Shown: in pieces, positions 17,580-26,463 of the stretch
Layout of the letters: each line of letters opens with the position of its first letter
How positions within the stretch are numbered: position 1 is the stretch's first letter
Program-made: the position numbers and the translations under genes
The notes under the pieces: model-generated
Databases searched by the model: none
Told to the model about the DNA's origin: nothing
Seen by the model: only the letters and a program-made list of their open reading frames with translations
Assembly: GCA_028713285.1 (NCBI GenBank)
Contig: JAQTOP010000006.1
Location: 1-64,000, forward strand
Reading direction: 5' to 3'
DNA length: 64,000 nt
Source of the DNA: Terrimicrobiaceae bacterium
GTDB lineage: Bacteria > Verrucomicrobiota > Verrucomicrobiia > Chthoniobacterales > JAATET01

Positions 17580-18098
17580 GTGAGTCCAAAATCCACGATA
17601 CTTGCCGGCCTCTACCACCAGGCAGTGTGGTTGAGGGTCAATGGGCGCGGCACCTTTCAAACCAGCGCGGGCATGAAGGAATACACCCGGCGCATGGTGC
17701 AGCGCGGCCATCGGGAATTCATCGTCGATCTCGCCGATTGCGAGCTGATGGATTCCACCTTCATGGGAACCCTCGCCGGCATCGCCCTGCGCCTGCGCGA
17801 GATCGGCAGCGGCAGCCTCACGGTGCTTCATCCGAATATCCGCAACCGCACGCTGCTCGAGAATCTCGGACTCGATCATCTTTTTTCTTTTGAATCGCCG
17901 TCCGACGCGCCCCCCGCGCCCCGGCAGGTCGCGCAGGAAACACTCACCCCGCCGCCTCTGGACCCCGCCACGCAACACGACACGATCCTTTCGGCTCACG
18001 AGGCGCTGGTCGAAGCCGACCCCGAGAATGAAGAACGCTTCCGTGACGTGCTCGATCTGCTGACGCAGGAATCGCAGCCGAACGCGGCGGATACCTGA
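17580..18098 (+). CDS. STAS-domain anti-anti-sigma-type protein
   Basis: STAS domain of the SpoIIAA/RsbV type in the first 105 residues, with a proline-rich and acidic C-terminal extension of about 65 residues that ordinary antagonists lack. The phosphorylatable serine region is DLADCELMDSTFMGTLAGI near residues 50-68, with the usual D-S-T. Such proteins bind an anti-sigma kinase when unphosphorylated. No kinase (RsbW type) is in the window. The start is GTG at 17580. The next gene, 85 bases on, is a SpoIIE-type phosphatase, its expected partner. Confidence 0.85.
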   Translation: MSPKSTILAGLYHQAVWLRVNGRGTFQTSAGMKEYTRRMVQRGHREFIVDLADCELMDSTFMGTLAGIALRLREIGSGSLTVLHPNIRNRTLLENLGLDHLFSFESPSDAPPAPRQVAQETLTPPPLDPATQHDTILSAHEALVEADPENEERFRDVLDLLTQESQPNAADT

Positions 18099-18183
18099 AT
18101 TCATGCGCCCCGGGGGAAACAACGGATTGCTCGATTGCTCGGCTGGCGCAAGTCCACGCGCCTCGCGCTGACCGCTCCATCGC

Positions 18184-19617
18184 ATGGACTGGACTCTCGT
18201 ATTCGTAGGGCTCTTTTTGGCATCGACGGCCGCATGGATCGCCACCTCGGGTGTGTTGTCGCGGCGCATTCGCCGCTCGGAGAAGGCGCGGTTCGACATC
18301 GAGATCGAGGAGGGACGCGTATTTGAATTCCTGCACAGCCTGGGAGAGGCCTTCGCCGAGGGCGTCCGCTCGGCGGATTTGCATCGATTGATCGCCGAAA
18401 GCGCCGCCCGCATCCTCGATACCCACGGCGGCGCGCTCTATCTCACGGATCGCAACGACGTCGCGATGGTCCCCGCGTTTCTGTCGAAGAGCTGCCCGCC
18501 GCTCATCGACGTGCCGCGCCACGTGCTGGAGCAGGGCGTAAATACGCCCATCGCGGTCGAAAGCTACGTGCGACTGCACGCTGTGAAGCCCGGCGAGGGC
18601 CTTATCGGCGCCGCGTGGCAGAACGCCGAGCCCCACCTCGTCGCCTCCGATCTCGAAGCCCTCAATCTCCACCGCGACCGATCGCTCCAGCTCGGCTCGG
18701 CGCTCATCGGTCCGCTCATCTATCGCCGGAAATGCCTCGGCGTCCTCGCGGTCACGGCGCTGCCGGGCGCCACGCCCTTCACCGATGCGGATGTGAAGGT
18801 CTTTCGCACGATCTGCGAGCAGTCGGCCTTCGCCCTGTATAACGAAGTCGTCTATCTCGAGGCGAACGAGAAGAAGCGCCTCGACCACGATCTCGAAATC
18901 GCCCGCGAGATTCAGAGCATCCTCCTGCCCTCCGATCCCCCGCCCGTTCCCGGCTACGAAATCAGCGGCTTGAACATTCCCGCCCGCCAGGTCAGCGGCG
19001 ACTATTTCGATTATCTCGTGATCGACGACAACCGCACCGGCATCGCCATTGCCGACGTCTCCGGAAAAGGCGTGCCCGCCTCGCTCATCATGGCCATGTG
19101 CCGAAGCGTGATTCGCAGCCACGCATCCACCCAGACGTCCGCCGCCGAGGTGCTTCGGCGGGTCAATCGCCAGCTCTACCCCGACATCAAGGAGGATATG
19201 TTCATCAGCATGGTCTATCTCATCCTCGACGCGCATTCGAACGTCGTTCGAATGGCGCGCGCCGGCCACGACCCGCCCTACGTCTATCGCGCCGCCACGG
19301 ACAGCATCGAAAACCTGAACCCCAAGGGCATGGCCCTCGGAATTGACAGCGGGGAGGTCTTCGATAGAGTGTGCGCGGATTTCGAATTCACGCTCGAGCC
19401 GGGCGACTATGTCCTGCTCTACACCGACGGTGCCACGGAGGCGCTCGACGCAGAGGGCGATGAATTCGGAACGGAACGGCTCGTGCACAGCCTCAAGGCC
19501 AGCGCGAGCGGGAGCGCGGCAAGCGTCATCCGCCAGCTCACCGACGACTTGAAAAGCTTCGTCGGCACGTATCCGCAACACGACGACATTACTTTGATTG
19601 CCATTCGCAAACTATGA
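18184..19617 (+). CDS. Membrane-anchored GAF-SpoIIE serine phosphatase (PP2C type)
   Basis: A 477-residue regulator likely to dephosphorylate the STAS protein encoded upstream. One N-terminal transmembrane helix (residues about 5-24), a GAF domain (about 50-215) and a C-terminal SpoIIE/PPM phosphatase domain (about 250-475). Metal-binding aspartates of the PPM fold are all visible: GDYFDYLV, IADVSGKG, ARAGHDPP, LLYTDGATEA and HDDITLIAI. The GAF domain would make activity respond to a small ligand or redox signal. Its stop overlaps the grpE start by four bases (ATGA), an unexpected coupling to a chaperone gene. Confidence 0.9.
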   Translation: MDWTLVFVGLFLASTAAWIATSGVLSRRIRRSEKARFDIEIEEGRVFEFLHSLGEAFAEGVRSADLHRLIAESAARILDTHGGALYLTDRNDVAMVPAFLSKSCPPLIDVPRHVLEQGVNTPIAVESYVRLHAVKPGEGLIGAAWQNAEPHLVASDLEALNLHRDRSLQLGSALIGPLIYRRKCLGVLAVTALPGATPFTDADVKVFRTICEQSAFALYNEVVYLEANEKKRLDHDLEIAREIQSILLPSDPPPVPGYEISGLNIPARQVSGDYFDYLVIDDNRTGIAIADVSGKGVPASLIMAMCRSVIRSHASTQTSAAEVLRRVNRQLYPDIKEDMFISMVYLILDAHSNVVRMARAGHDPPYVYRAATDSIENLNPKGMALGIDSGEVFDRVCADFEFTLEPGDYVLLYTDGATEALDAEGDEFGTERLVHSLKASASGSAASVIRQLTDDLKSFVGTYPQHDDITLIAIRKL

Positions 19618-20147
19618 CCGAGCCCGCCAATCCACCGGCCGAAACCGAACCCGCCTCTACAGAATCCGCTTCTGCCGGTACCGCCGGGAAGCCCGCAGAC
19701 GAGGCCCCGCGCGAGGATTTGGAGAAATTCAAGGATCTCTACCTGCGCAGCAAGGCCGACCTCGACAACTATAAAAAACGCACCGCCCGCGAGCGCGAGG
19801 ACGCCATTCGTTACGCGAACATCGCGCTTCTCGACCGCCTGCTCCCCGTGCTCGACAACTTCGATCTCGGCCTCGACGCGGCGCGCCAGAGCGGCGACGC
19901 CGAAGGAATTCTCCAGGGGATGTCAATGGTGCAAAAGCAACTCCACGATTTTCTGCGCGACAGCGGGGCCGAAGCCATCGATGCCGTCGGCGCGCCATTC
20001 GACCCAAATTTCCACGAAGCCATCGGCCACGAGCCGAGCGCCGAAGTCGCCGAGGGCACCGTGCTGCGCCAGGTCCGCCGCGGCTACAAGCTGCGCGATC
20101 GCCTGCTCCGTCCCGCAACCGTAATCGTCTCGAAGGGAGCGGAATAA
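19614..20147 (+). CDS. grpE: Nucleotide exchange factor GrpE
   Basis: Co-chaperone that releases ADP from DnaK, 177 residues. A low-complexity acidic N-terminal region (about 1-38, rich in P, A, E, S) precedes a long coiled coil (about 38-90, with [18 protein letters not shown]) and a C-terminal beta-wing with [13 protein letters not shown] and [26 protein letters not shown], which is the GrpE signature. It begins inside the stop codon of the phosphatase gene and ends 7 bases before dnaJ. No dnaK is present in the window. Confidence 0.96.
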   Translation: MTEPANPPAETEPASTESASAGTAGKPADEAPREDLEKFKDLYLRSKADLDNYKKRTAREREDAIRYANIALLDRLLPVLDNFDLGLDAARQSGDAEGILQGMSMVQKQLHDFLRDSGAEAIDAVGAPFDPNFHEAIGHEPSAEVAEGTVLRQVRRGYKLRDRLLRPATVIVSKGAE

Positions 20148-20154
20148 CGCGCCG

Positions 20155-21291
20155 ATGAAGACCCAGCGCGACTTTTACGAGGTGCTCGGCGTCGAGCGCG
20201 GCGCAGCGCCGGAGGAGATCAAGCGGGCCTACCGCAAGCTCGCGGTCAAATACCATCCGGATAAGAACCCGGGCGATCACGCGGCCGAAGAGCGGTTCAA
20301 GGAACTCGGCGCGGCCTACGACGTGCTCATGGACGCCGACAAGCGCGCCGCCTACGACCGCTACGGCCATGCGGCCTTCAGCCAGGGCGGGATGGGCGGC
20401 GCCGGCGGCTTTCACGATCCCTTCGACCTTTTCCGCGAAGTCTTCGGCGCCGGCGGCGGCGCGGGCGGCATCTTCGATCAATTCTTCGGCGGCGCCGGAG
20501 GCGGCGCCGACGGACGGCAGCGCGGATCGGACCTGCGCTACGACCTGCAAATCACGCTCGAGGAAGCCGCCGAGGGAGTCGAAAAGGAAATCGAGATCCG
20601 CAAGCTCGATGTCTGCGACGACTGCTCCGGCAGCGGCGCGCAAGCCGGCTCGCGCACCGTCACCTGCACCGTCTGCCGCGGCCGCGGCCAGGTCGTCGTC
20701 TCCCGCGGATTTTTTCAGGTCGCGCAGACCTGCCCGAATTGCCATGGCACGGGCCGCATGGTAGAGAAACCCTGCCGCTCCTGCGGCGGCGAAGGCCGCA
20801 CCGAAAAAACCTCGCGCGTAAAATTAAAAATCCCTGCCGGCATCGAGCACGGCGCGCGCCTGCGCTCGAACGGCAATGGCGAGGCGGGCCTGCGAAATGG
20901 CGGCTCGGGCGACCTCTACGTCATCGTCCACGTCAAGGAGCACGCGATCTTCGAGCGCGAGGGCGCGGACCTCCGCTGCGACGTGCCGATCCCCTTCACC
21001 ACGGCCGCGCTCGGCGGCGAAATCCACGTCCCGACGCTCAAGGGCGCGATCAATCTCAAAATTCCCGCGGGCACCCAGGGCGGCGCGGTCTTCCGAGTGC
21101 GCAACCAGGGCCTGCCCTCGCTGAACGGCGGCGGGCGCGGCGATCTCTTCACGCGCGTTCAGGTCGAAGTGCCGACGAAGCTCGACGGCGAACAGCGCGC
21201 GAAGCTCGAGGAATTCGCGGAACTCTGCGGCGACGACAACACGCCGCTCCACCGCACGTTCTACGACAAGTTGAAGGACTTTTTCAGCTAA
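20155..21291 (+). CDS. dnaJ: Chaperone protein DnaJ
   Basis: Full-length type I Hsp40 of 378 residues. J domain at 1-70 with the HPD tripeptide in KYHPDKNPG. Gly/Phe-rich linker at about 75-125. Four CxxCxGxG zinc motifs: [24 protein letters not shown] and CRSCGGEG (about 155-220). C-terminal substrate-binding domains follow. It acts with GrpE encoded just upstream. Its TAA stop directly abuts a palindromic repeat lying between it and the convergent kinase gene. Confidence 0.97.
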   Translation: MKTQRDFYEVLGVERGAAPEEIKRAYRKLAVKYHPDKNPGDHAAEERFKELGAAYDVLMDADKRAAYDRYGHAAFSQGGMGGAGGFHDPFDLFREVFGAGGGAGGIFDQFFGGAGGGADGRQRGSDLRYDLQITLEEAAEGVEKEIEIRKLDVCDDCSGSGAQAGSRTVTCTVCRGRGQVVVSRGFFQVAQTCPNCHGTGRMVEKPCRSCGGEGRTEKTSRVKLKIPAGIEHGARLRSNGNGEAGLRNGGSGDLYVIVHVKEHAIFEREGADLRCDVPIPFTTAALGGEIHVPTLKGAINLKIPAGTQGGAVFRVRNQGLPSLNGGGRGDLFTRVQVEVPTKLDGEQRAKLEEFAELCGDDNTPLHRTFYDKLKDFFS

Positions 21292-21368
21292 TCTTCCTCA
21301 TCGTCGTCCTCGTAATCCTAATCCCGCAGACGATGGGGATGAAGATGACGATTACGAGGAAGATGAGA
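21292..21368. repeat. Palindromic dispersed repeat, copy 1 (TCGTAATC family)
   Basis: A 77-base imperfect inverted repeat between convergent dnaJ and kinase genes. The left arm contains TCTTCCTC, CCTCGTAATC and TAATCCC; the centre is CAGACGATGGGGAT; the right arm contains GATTACGAGGAAGATGA. Arms match at roughly 23 of 32 positions by hand alignment. The right arm, read on the minus strand, supplies the last codons (TCA TCT TCC TCG TAA) of the kinase gene. A second copy is at 29410-29489, also between convergent genes. Confidence 0.8.
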
Positions 21369-23484
21369 GGCGGCTTACGACGGCGAGGAGTTCGTCGGGT
21401 TCCACGGGCTTTGCCAGATGATTTTGGAATCCAAGCTGGATGGCCTTCGTGCGGTCTTCCGACCTCGCATAGGCCGTGAGCGCGACCGCCGGCAGGACAT
21501 TTCCCCCGCTTTTCTCAAGCTCCCGAATCCGCCGAATGAGGGAGTAGCCATCTTCCTTCGGCATTCCGATGTCGCAAACGAGCACATCCGGCTTCGACTT
21601 GAGAATGCTTTCCATCGCCTCCGCCGCGGAGCCCGCCGTGGAAACGGTTGCTCCGGCCATTTCCAGCAGCCTTTTCATCAGCTCGCGGGCATCGGTTTCG
21701 TCGTCCACCACCAGCACCCGGACGTTGGCAAGGGAGACGGCCGGCAACGGCTCGGTCTCGCGCCGCACAGCCCTCGGGTGCAGGCGGTCCTTTTCCGGCT
21801 CGGGTTGCACGGCCACAAGCGGGAGTTGAATGACGAATGCCGCGCCCTGCCCAATGCCGCCGCTTTTCACGCGGACGGAGCCGCCGTGCAGCTCGACCAA
21901 TTGCTTGACGATGGCCAGCCCGAGGCCCAGCCCGCCGTGGCGGCGCGTGGTGGACGCGTCCGCTTGTTGAAAACGGTCGAAAACATAGGGCAGGAATTCC
22001 GGGGCAATGCCCTCGCCGGTGTCGAGGACGCTGATTTCGACGTGCGAGTTGACGCGCTCCAGCAAGATATGAACTCTGCCGCCCTTGGGCGTGAACTTGA
22101 TGGCATTGTTGAGCACGTTCCAGAAAATCTGCTGCAGGCGGTTCGGGTCGCCGGAGATCGGGCCGGCAAACGGGTCCACCACGGCTTGCAGCCGCACGCC
22201 TTTCGCCTCCGCACTGGCGCGCACGGTGTCGATGGAGTCGTTCAGGATGGCGGGCAGATCGATTTGCTGCTGCACATCCAGCCGCACCTTGCCGGAAATA
22301 ATGCGGCTCATGTCGAGCAGATCCTCGATGATCTGGGCCTGCACGCGGGCGTTTCGCTCGATGGTCGCGAGGCCTTGCTTGAGATCCTCTCCCTGAAACT
22401 GCCCCTGCTGGAGAAGCGCCGCCCAGCCCAGCACGGCATTGAGCGGCGTGCGAAGTTCATGGCTGAGTGTCGCGAGGAATTCATCCTTCATTCGGCTTGC
22501 CCGCTCGGCCTGCGCGCGCGCCTCCCGCTCGCTGTCGAGAAGCCGCAGCCGCTCGCGGCTGGCCTCTTCGGTTTTTTCCAGCGCTTTTTTAAGCTCCGCC
22601 TCCACTTTTTTTCGTCCGGTGATGTCGCGGGCCACTTTCGACGCGCCGACGACATGACCGGCGAGGTTCTTGATCGGCGAAATCGTGAGAGAGACGTCCA
22701 GCGGCCTGCCGTCTCTGGCCAGGCGAATGGTCTCGAAGTGCTGGAGGCGTTCGCCATTGCGAATGCGGGCGAGGATTTCGTGCTCTTCCGCCTGGCGGTC
22801 GCGAGGAACCAGGCGCATAATGGATGTCCCGATGATTTGCTGCGCAGTATAGCCGAAGATGCGCTCGGCGCCGGAGTTCCAACTCGTGATAATCCCCTCC
22901 AGATCCTTGCCGATGATCGCGTCGTCGGAGGAGGCGACGATGGCCGCCAGCCGGAACGACACGATCTCGGCATGGTGGCGCTCCGTCACGTCGCGAAAAC
23001 TCCATACCCGGCCCGCGCCGCGGTCGCCGATGAGCAGGACTTTGGAATAAAGCTCGAAAATCCGCCCGTCCGACAGCTCGAGCACGTCGAAGCTCTCCCG
23101 CGCGACGGTGGCGATTTCCCCGATGCGGGCGAGAAATTTTTTCGGATCGGAAAAAACGCTGCTCGCGAGGCTCCATGCGCTGCCGGGGCTCGCGCCTTCC
23201 AGCGCTTCCCGCGCAATGCCCCACATGGCGAGATACTTCTCGTTAAAATGGGTGACCGCACCTGTCCCGTCGGTGACGAGGATCGCATCCGTGGCCGATT
23301 CCAGCGTCGCACGCATGATGACGAGCGCCTCGGCCAGTTCTTTGGAGCGCTGCGCGAGCGCGTCGTTTGAGCGGCGGATTTCCTGCTCGGCGCGCTGCCG
23401 GATTTGAAGGATGGAAGTCGCGGTCTGGAGCACGGAGAATCGCCTTTCGCCGGCCTCGTCCTCGGATTCCATTCGATCAGCCAT
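21352..23484 (-). CDS. PAS-PAS hybrid sensor histidine kinase with receiver domain
   Basis: Soluble hybrid kinase of 710 residues, no transmembrane helix. Order: coiled coil 20-60, PAS about 55-165, PAS about 175-290 ([19 protein letters not shown]), coiled coil, HisKA with [13 protein letters not shown] (phospho-acceptor His342), HATPase with N-box [11 protein letters not shown] (about 454-464), G1 [11 protein letters not shown] and G2 [10 protein letters not shown], then receiver with Asp638 in [11 protein letters not shown] and Lys692. Signal and output are unknown. The C-terminus LSSSS is encoded by the neighbouring palindromic repeat. Its start overlaps by eight bases the end of a decayed metE-like gene. 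Confidence 0.93.
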   Translation of the reverse strand: MADRMESEDEAGERRFSVLQTATSILQIRQRAEQEIRRSNDALAQRSKELAEALVIMRATLESATDAILVTDGTGAVTHFNEKYLAMWGIAREALEGASPGSAWSLASSVFSDPKKFLARIGEIATVARESFDVLELSDGRIFELYSKVLLIGDRGAGRVWSFRDVTERHHAEIVSFRLAAIVASSDDAIIGKDLEGIITSWNSGAERIFGYTAQQIIGTSIMRLVPRDRQAEEHEILARIRNGERLQHFETIRLARDGRPLDVSLTISPIKNLAGHVVGASKVARDITGRKKVEAELKKALEKTEEASRERLRLLDSEREARAQAERASRMKDEFLATLSHELRTPLNAVLGWAALLQQGQFQGEDLKQGLATIERNARVQAQIIEDLLDMSRIISGKVRLDVQQQIDLPAILNDSIDTVRASAEAKGVRLQAVVDPFAGPISGDPNRLQQIFWNVLNNAIKFTPKGGRVHILLERVNSHVEISVLDTGEGIAPEFLPYVFDRFQQADASTTRRHGGLGLGLAIVKQLVELHGGSVRVKSGGIGQGAAFVIQLPLVAVQPEPEKDRLHPRAVRRETEPLPAVSLANVRVLVVDDETDARELMKRLLEMAGATVSTAGSAAEAMESILKSKPDVLVCDIGMPKEDGYSLIRRIRELEKSGGNVLPAVALTAYARSEDRTKAIQLGFQNHLAKPVEPDELLAVVSRLSSSS

Positions 23485-24096
23485 TGATTATTTTTTGTGC
23501 CATCGCCGTGCCTTCGACCCGCGCGCGAATCTTCGCAAAGGGCCGTCTCCCGCGTGGTCGAGGTGTCATCGCAAAACGGGGAGAACCCGCAGTCGTCCGT
23601 GGTGCCTAGTTGATCCGCAGGAATGTATCGCGCCGCCTCCACGATGCGGTCGCATATTTCGCGGGGATTCTCCACGCGCGGAGCGATGGGCGACACGACG
23701 CCGATGAAGATGCGATGCTCGGGCCTGAGATATTTTTTGATGATCTTTAGCACGCCTGCGCGGTCCGGCTCGGCAGCCAGCGCGATGTAAAAATTTCCCG
23801 CCTGGAGCTGGAACAGGCTCGGCAGCAGGTCGGCGTAGTCCACATCCGCGCTGTGGGTGGAATCCCTGTCCCCTCCGGGGCAGGTGTGAATCCCGATCCG
23901 GCTCCGCTCCGCCTCGGAAAAACGGCTCAGCGCGAGATTGTTGAGTTCGATAAAGCTCGTGAGCAGCGCGCCAGATGGATCGATCTTCACCGCGAGCCGG
24001 CCCTCGGTGAAATCCACCTGCACCTTGTGTGCGCCCCTGGAAAAACACCCGCGGTGGAATGCTCCCGATCGGCTCGGTTGGAAGGATATGGCTCAG
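23477..24096 (-). pseudogene. Remnant of MetE-like (COG0620, cobalamin-independent) protein
   Basis: Broken gene of the MetE C-terminal-domain-like family. A short N-terminal piece, ILPTEPIGSIP, is read near 24090-24058. Then about 180 residues normally found in the middle appear to be missing, and the frame changes to continue at AHKVQVDFTEGRLAVKIDPSG (about 24022), through GIHTCPGGDRDSTHSAD to DDCGFSPFCDDTSTTRETA. There one extra base in a GCCCTTT stretch shifts the frame; without it the expected end FAKIRARVEGTAMAQK and a stop at 23477 follow. Zinc-site residues of the C-terminal half survive, but two frame breaks and the deletion argue against function. Confidence 0.75.
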
Positions 24097-24174
24097 GTTT
24101 ACAGATGCTGGATGCCGGCCCGCCAGCCGTCAAGGGCATCCCTTTCGTCGGCACCCAGCCACAGCGGAGCCATT

Positions 24175-25047
24175 TCAAGAAACGGGCTTGCCTCCGGTAA
24201 CGGCGATCACCTCTCCGGTGACGTAGGTGGAGTCGCTCGAAGCCAGATAGACAAATGCCGGTGCAAGCTCGGCCGGTTGTCCGGCGCGGCCCATCGGAGT
24301 GTCTTTGCCGAATTCCTTCACTTTCTTTTTGGGCATGGTGGCCGGAATTAGCGGAGTCCAAATCGGACCCGGCGCAACGGCATTGACGCGCACCCCTTTT
24401 TCAATGGCCAGATCTGAAAGCGCCTTGGTGAAAGTCACGATTGCCCCTTTGGTGGTCGCGTAGGCCAGCAGGGCCGGGCTTGGCTGATAGGCTTGAATGG
24501 ATGCGACGTTGATGATCGTTCCACCCGGTCGAATATGTGGCAGCGCCGCCTTGCAGAGATAAAACATCGCATAGACGTTCGTCTTGAACGTGCGGTCGAA
24601 TTCCTCGCTGCTGAAATCCTCGATCGTCCTTTTTGTGCGTTGATGCGCGGCATTATTCACCAGCACATCCAGGCGGCCCAGCTTGGCCACGCATTTGCCC
24701 ACCAAGGCTGCGCACTGCTTTTCCTTGCTGACGTCTCCGGCCGCCAAGATGCAGCGCCGCCCCTCATTCTCGACAAGCTTCGCCGTGTCTTTGGCATCGT
24801 CGTGTTCGTTCAAATAAGACAGCAGAAGATCCGCGCCCTCCCTGGCAAAAGCCAGGGCCACCGCCCGCCCGATGCCGCTGTCGCCCCCGGTAATCAACGC
24901 GACTTTCCCAGCCAGCTTGCCGCTGCCTTTGTAAGATTTCTCACCGTGGTCCGCGGACGGCGACATTCTGCGCTCGCTGCCTGGCGGCATCTGCATCGGC
25001 TGCGGATAGGGCGGCTTCGGATGCCTCTTCTTAGGGTGGGGCGACAT
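24175..25047 (-). CDS. Short-chain dehydrogenase/reductase with basic N-terminal extension
   Basis: SDR of 290 residues resembling the YghA/YhdF-type oxidoreductases common in stress loci. The first 45 residues (MSPHPKKRHPKPPYPQPMQ and on) are a proline-rich extension. The Rossmann motif is ITGGDSGIGRA near residue 53; LVNNAA near 129; catalytic serine in NVASIQ and YxxxK in YATTK near 195-199; end YVTGEVIAVTGGKPVS. Substrate unknown; homologues are described as glucose/ribitol dehydrogenase-like or ydaD-type stress proteins. Its neighbours (DUF3008, YciE/F, CsbD) fit a general-stress block. Confidence 0.9.
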   Translation of the reverse strand: MSPHPKKRHPKPPYPQPMQMPPGSERRMSPSADHGEKSYKGSGKLAGKVALITGGDSGIGRAVALAFAREGADLLLSYLNEHDDAKDTAKLVENEGRRCILAAGDVSKEKQCAALVGKCVAKLGRLDVLVNNAAHQRTKRTIEDFSSEEFDRTFKTNVYAMFYLCKAALPHIRPGGTIINVASIQAYQPSPALLAYATTKGAIVTFTKALSDLAIEKGVRVNAVAPGPIWTPLIPATMPKKKVKEFGKDTPMGRAGQPAELAPAFVYLASSDSTYVTGEVIAVTGGKPVS

Positions 25048-25152
25048 AGTGGGTTATTTTTTTAGGGAATCGGCTTTCGCTCACACGATGGATGGGACGA
25101 TTTTTCCTCTCTGAAATACGTCCAGCCTTCGCCGGCATGACGAATGTAAAAC

Positions 25153-25332
25153 ATGCCAGCGAAATCTAAAAAACAGCAGATGGCGGCCGGTGCAGCACTC
25201 GCCGCGAAGCGCGGGGAACAAAAAAAGTCCAGTCTCAGGGGTGCTTCCAGGCAAATGGCCACATCAATGACGGAGGCTCAGTTGAAGGACATGGCGAAAA
25301 CAAAGCGGAAAAAACTGCCGGCACGAAAATAG
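25153..25332 (+). CDS. DUF3008 family small basic protein
   Basis: A 59-residue, very basic cytoplasmic protein beginning MPAKSKKQQMAAGAALAAKR and ending KRKKLPARK. The sequence matches my recollection of DUF3008: the MPAKSK start, KRGE, LRGASRQMA and MTEAQLKDMA elements. Function unknown; it may bind nucleic acid given its charge. Too short for a typical ORF cutoff but the match is convincing over its full length. A decayed paralogue is at 33993-34175. Confidence 0.85.
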   Translation: MPAKSKKQQMAAGAALAAKRGEQKKSSLRGASRQMATSMTEAQLKDMAKTKRKKLPARK

Positions 25333-25367
25333 GCTCCCTGCCCCGCAGCCCTTCCCTCCACGCGAAT

Positions 25368-25391
25368 CGTGACGGCGGTCAAGCCGTCACG
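25368..25391. terminator. Hairpin between convergent genes
   Basis: Perfect 9-base inverted repeat CGTGACGGC / GCCGTCACG with a 6-base loop GGTCAA. It lies between the DUF3008 gene and a convergent lipoprotein gene and could terminate both, though neither side has a T-run, so termination is inferred only from position. Confidence 0.5.
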
Positions 25392-25406
25392 GCTCGCAAA
25401 GAGATT

Positions 25407-25667
25407 CTACCAAGGACGCGGCACCACGACATAGCCGCCCCTCGGATAGCTGCGATAAACCACATCGCCAGCATAGTAATAGGATGCACCCCGGTAAACG
25501 CGGGTGCGATAGCCCGCTGGCAAAGTGGTGACTACGGTTTCCTGCGCCACAGGCGCCGTGTCCGTGACCACGACAGTCCTGTCCGGAGTGTGGCGCTCAT
25601 AGCTAATGCACCCGGCTGTGGTGACAGCCATCAAAGCCGGAAGGAAGAATGAAGCGATTTTATTCAT
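25407..25667 (-). CDS. Small lipoprotein, unknown function
   Basis: An 86-residue lipoprotein. The signal sequence MNKIASFFLPALMAVTTAGC ends in a lipobox with Cys20. The mature part has ISYERHTPDRT then many tyrosines and valines (SYYYAGDVVYRSYPRGGYVV), a pattern seen in small envelope lipoproteins. The ATG at 25667 is chosen because it gives the signal peptide; the frame extends upstream without one. A shorter lipoprotein with a similar ASHERST segment is at 40552-40677. Confidence 0.75.
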   Translation of the reverse strand: MNKIASFFLPALMAVTTAGCISYERHTPDRTVVVTDTAPVAQETVVTTLPAGYRTRVYRGASYYYAGDVVYRSYPRGGYVVVPRPW

Positions 25668-25743
25668 AAGGTTGGGATTATTTGCATGGAGATCGGCGGC
25701 CGCGCCGGACTCGCGCTTATCTTTTAGAAAAAATGTGCGATTA

Positions 25744-26463
25744 TCACGGAGACGGATTGCTTTCACGCCGGACGATTTTCCAAGTGCTTTCATCGGCCAG
25801 AGCACAAAGGTCGGCATCTTCCCACAGGCGTTCCGCGCCAACGTAGGCGGAGGCATTGTTCACGAGACGGCAGCCTTCCGGCATCGGGTCGATCAATTTA
25901 GCATTGCCGCCTCCAAGCACAATTTCGTCCGGGTGAAAAACGTCGCGCAATAACTCCACGGCCTCCTGCACGGCTTCGAGCCATGTCTTGATGCCGTATT
26001 CTTTCAAGGCTTCCTTGGAAAGGCGATCCATGAACCGCTCGTTGTTGCTAAACTTGATCATGCCGATCTCAATCGGCACCACGATGTCATCCGCGATGAT
26101 GCAGGTGCCGACGCTTGTGCCGAAGCCGAGAAACAGAAGCCGCCCATGCATATAGTTTCCAAGAGCCTGCATGGCCGCGTCGTTAATGAGCCGCACCGGC
26201 TTGCTGAAGGCCTTTTCAAAATCGAAATTCAACCAGCCGCCGCCGAGGTTGAACGGATCGCGCACCGGCTTGCCGCGGCGCATGAGGCCGGGGTAGCCGA
26301 TGGAAATAGCATCATAAGTCCAGTCTTCGCTCCCGGCGATCACGCCCTCGGCCATCTTCGCCGCGCTGAAGCCGGCGCCCGACTTTATTTTACGCATTTC
26401 GCCATCGCGGGCATTCATGAACTTCGCGTTGCTGCCCCCTACATCGATCATTAATATATTCAT
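25744..26463 (-). CDS. ROK-family sugar kinase (polyphosphate-glucokinase-like)
   Basis: Actin-fold kinase of 239 residues. Phosphate-1 motif MIDVGGSNAKF (residues 5-15), GYPGLMRRG, the DFEKAF then INDAAMQALG segment containing the likely catalytic aspartate, and phosphate-2 LFLGFGTSVGTCII. It resembles the short PpgK-type ROK glucokinases, but I see no zinc-binding CxCGxxGC repeat, and the expected EIG motif is EIGMIKF. Substrate unproven. It is translated from an ATGA overlap with an upstream HAD phosphatase, a kinase/phosphatase pair. Confidence 0.82.
   Translation of the reverse strand: MNILMIDVGGSNAKFMNARDGEMRKIKSGAGFSAAKMAEGVIAGSEDWTYDAISIGYPGLMRRGKPVRDPFNLGGGWLNFDFEKAFSKPVRLINDAAMQALGNYMHGRLLFLGFGTSVGTCIIADDIVVPIEIGMIKFSNNERFMDRLSKEALKEYGIKTWLEAVQEAVELLRDVFHPDEIVLGGGNAKLIDPMPEGCRLVNNASAYVGAERLWEDADLCALADESTWKIVRRESNPSP

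Noticed and set aside
17944-19581. A 545-codon minus frame opposite the SpoIIE phosphatase
   Set aside because: The plus strand has intact GAF and PPM motifs; the minus frame has no recognisable motif.
24101-24190. Short minus frame reading MAPLWLGADERDALDGW to a stop
   Set aside because: It overlaps the end of the SDR gene, has no family, and is too short to support; it may be part of the rearranged sequence by the metE remnant.
25062-25262. A 66-codon minus frame opposite the DUF3008 gene
   Set aside because: The same sequence on the plus strand gives a full-length DUF3008 match.
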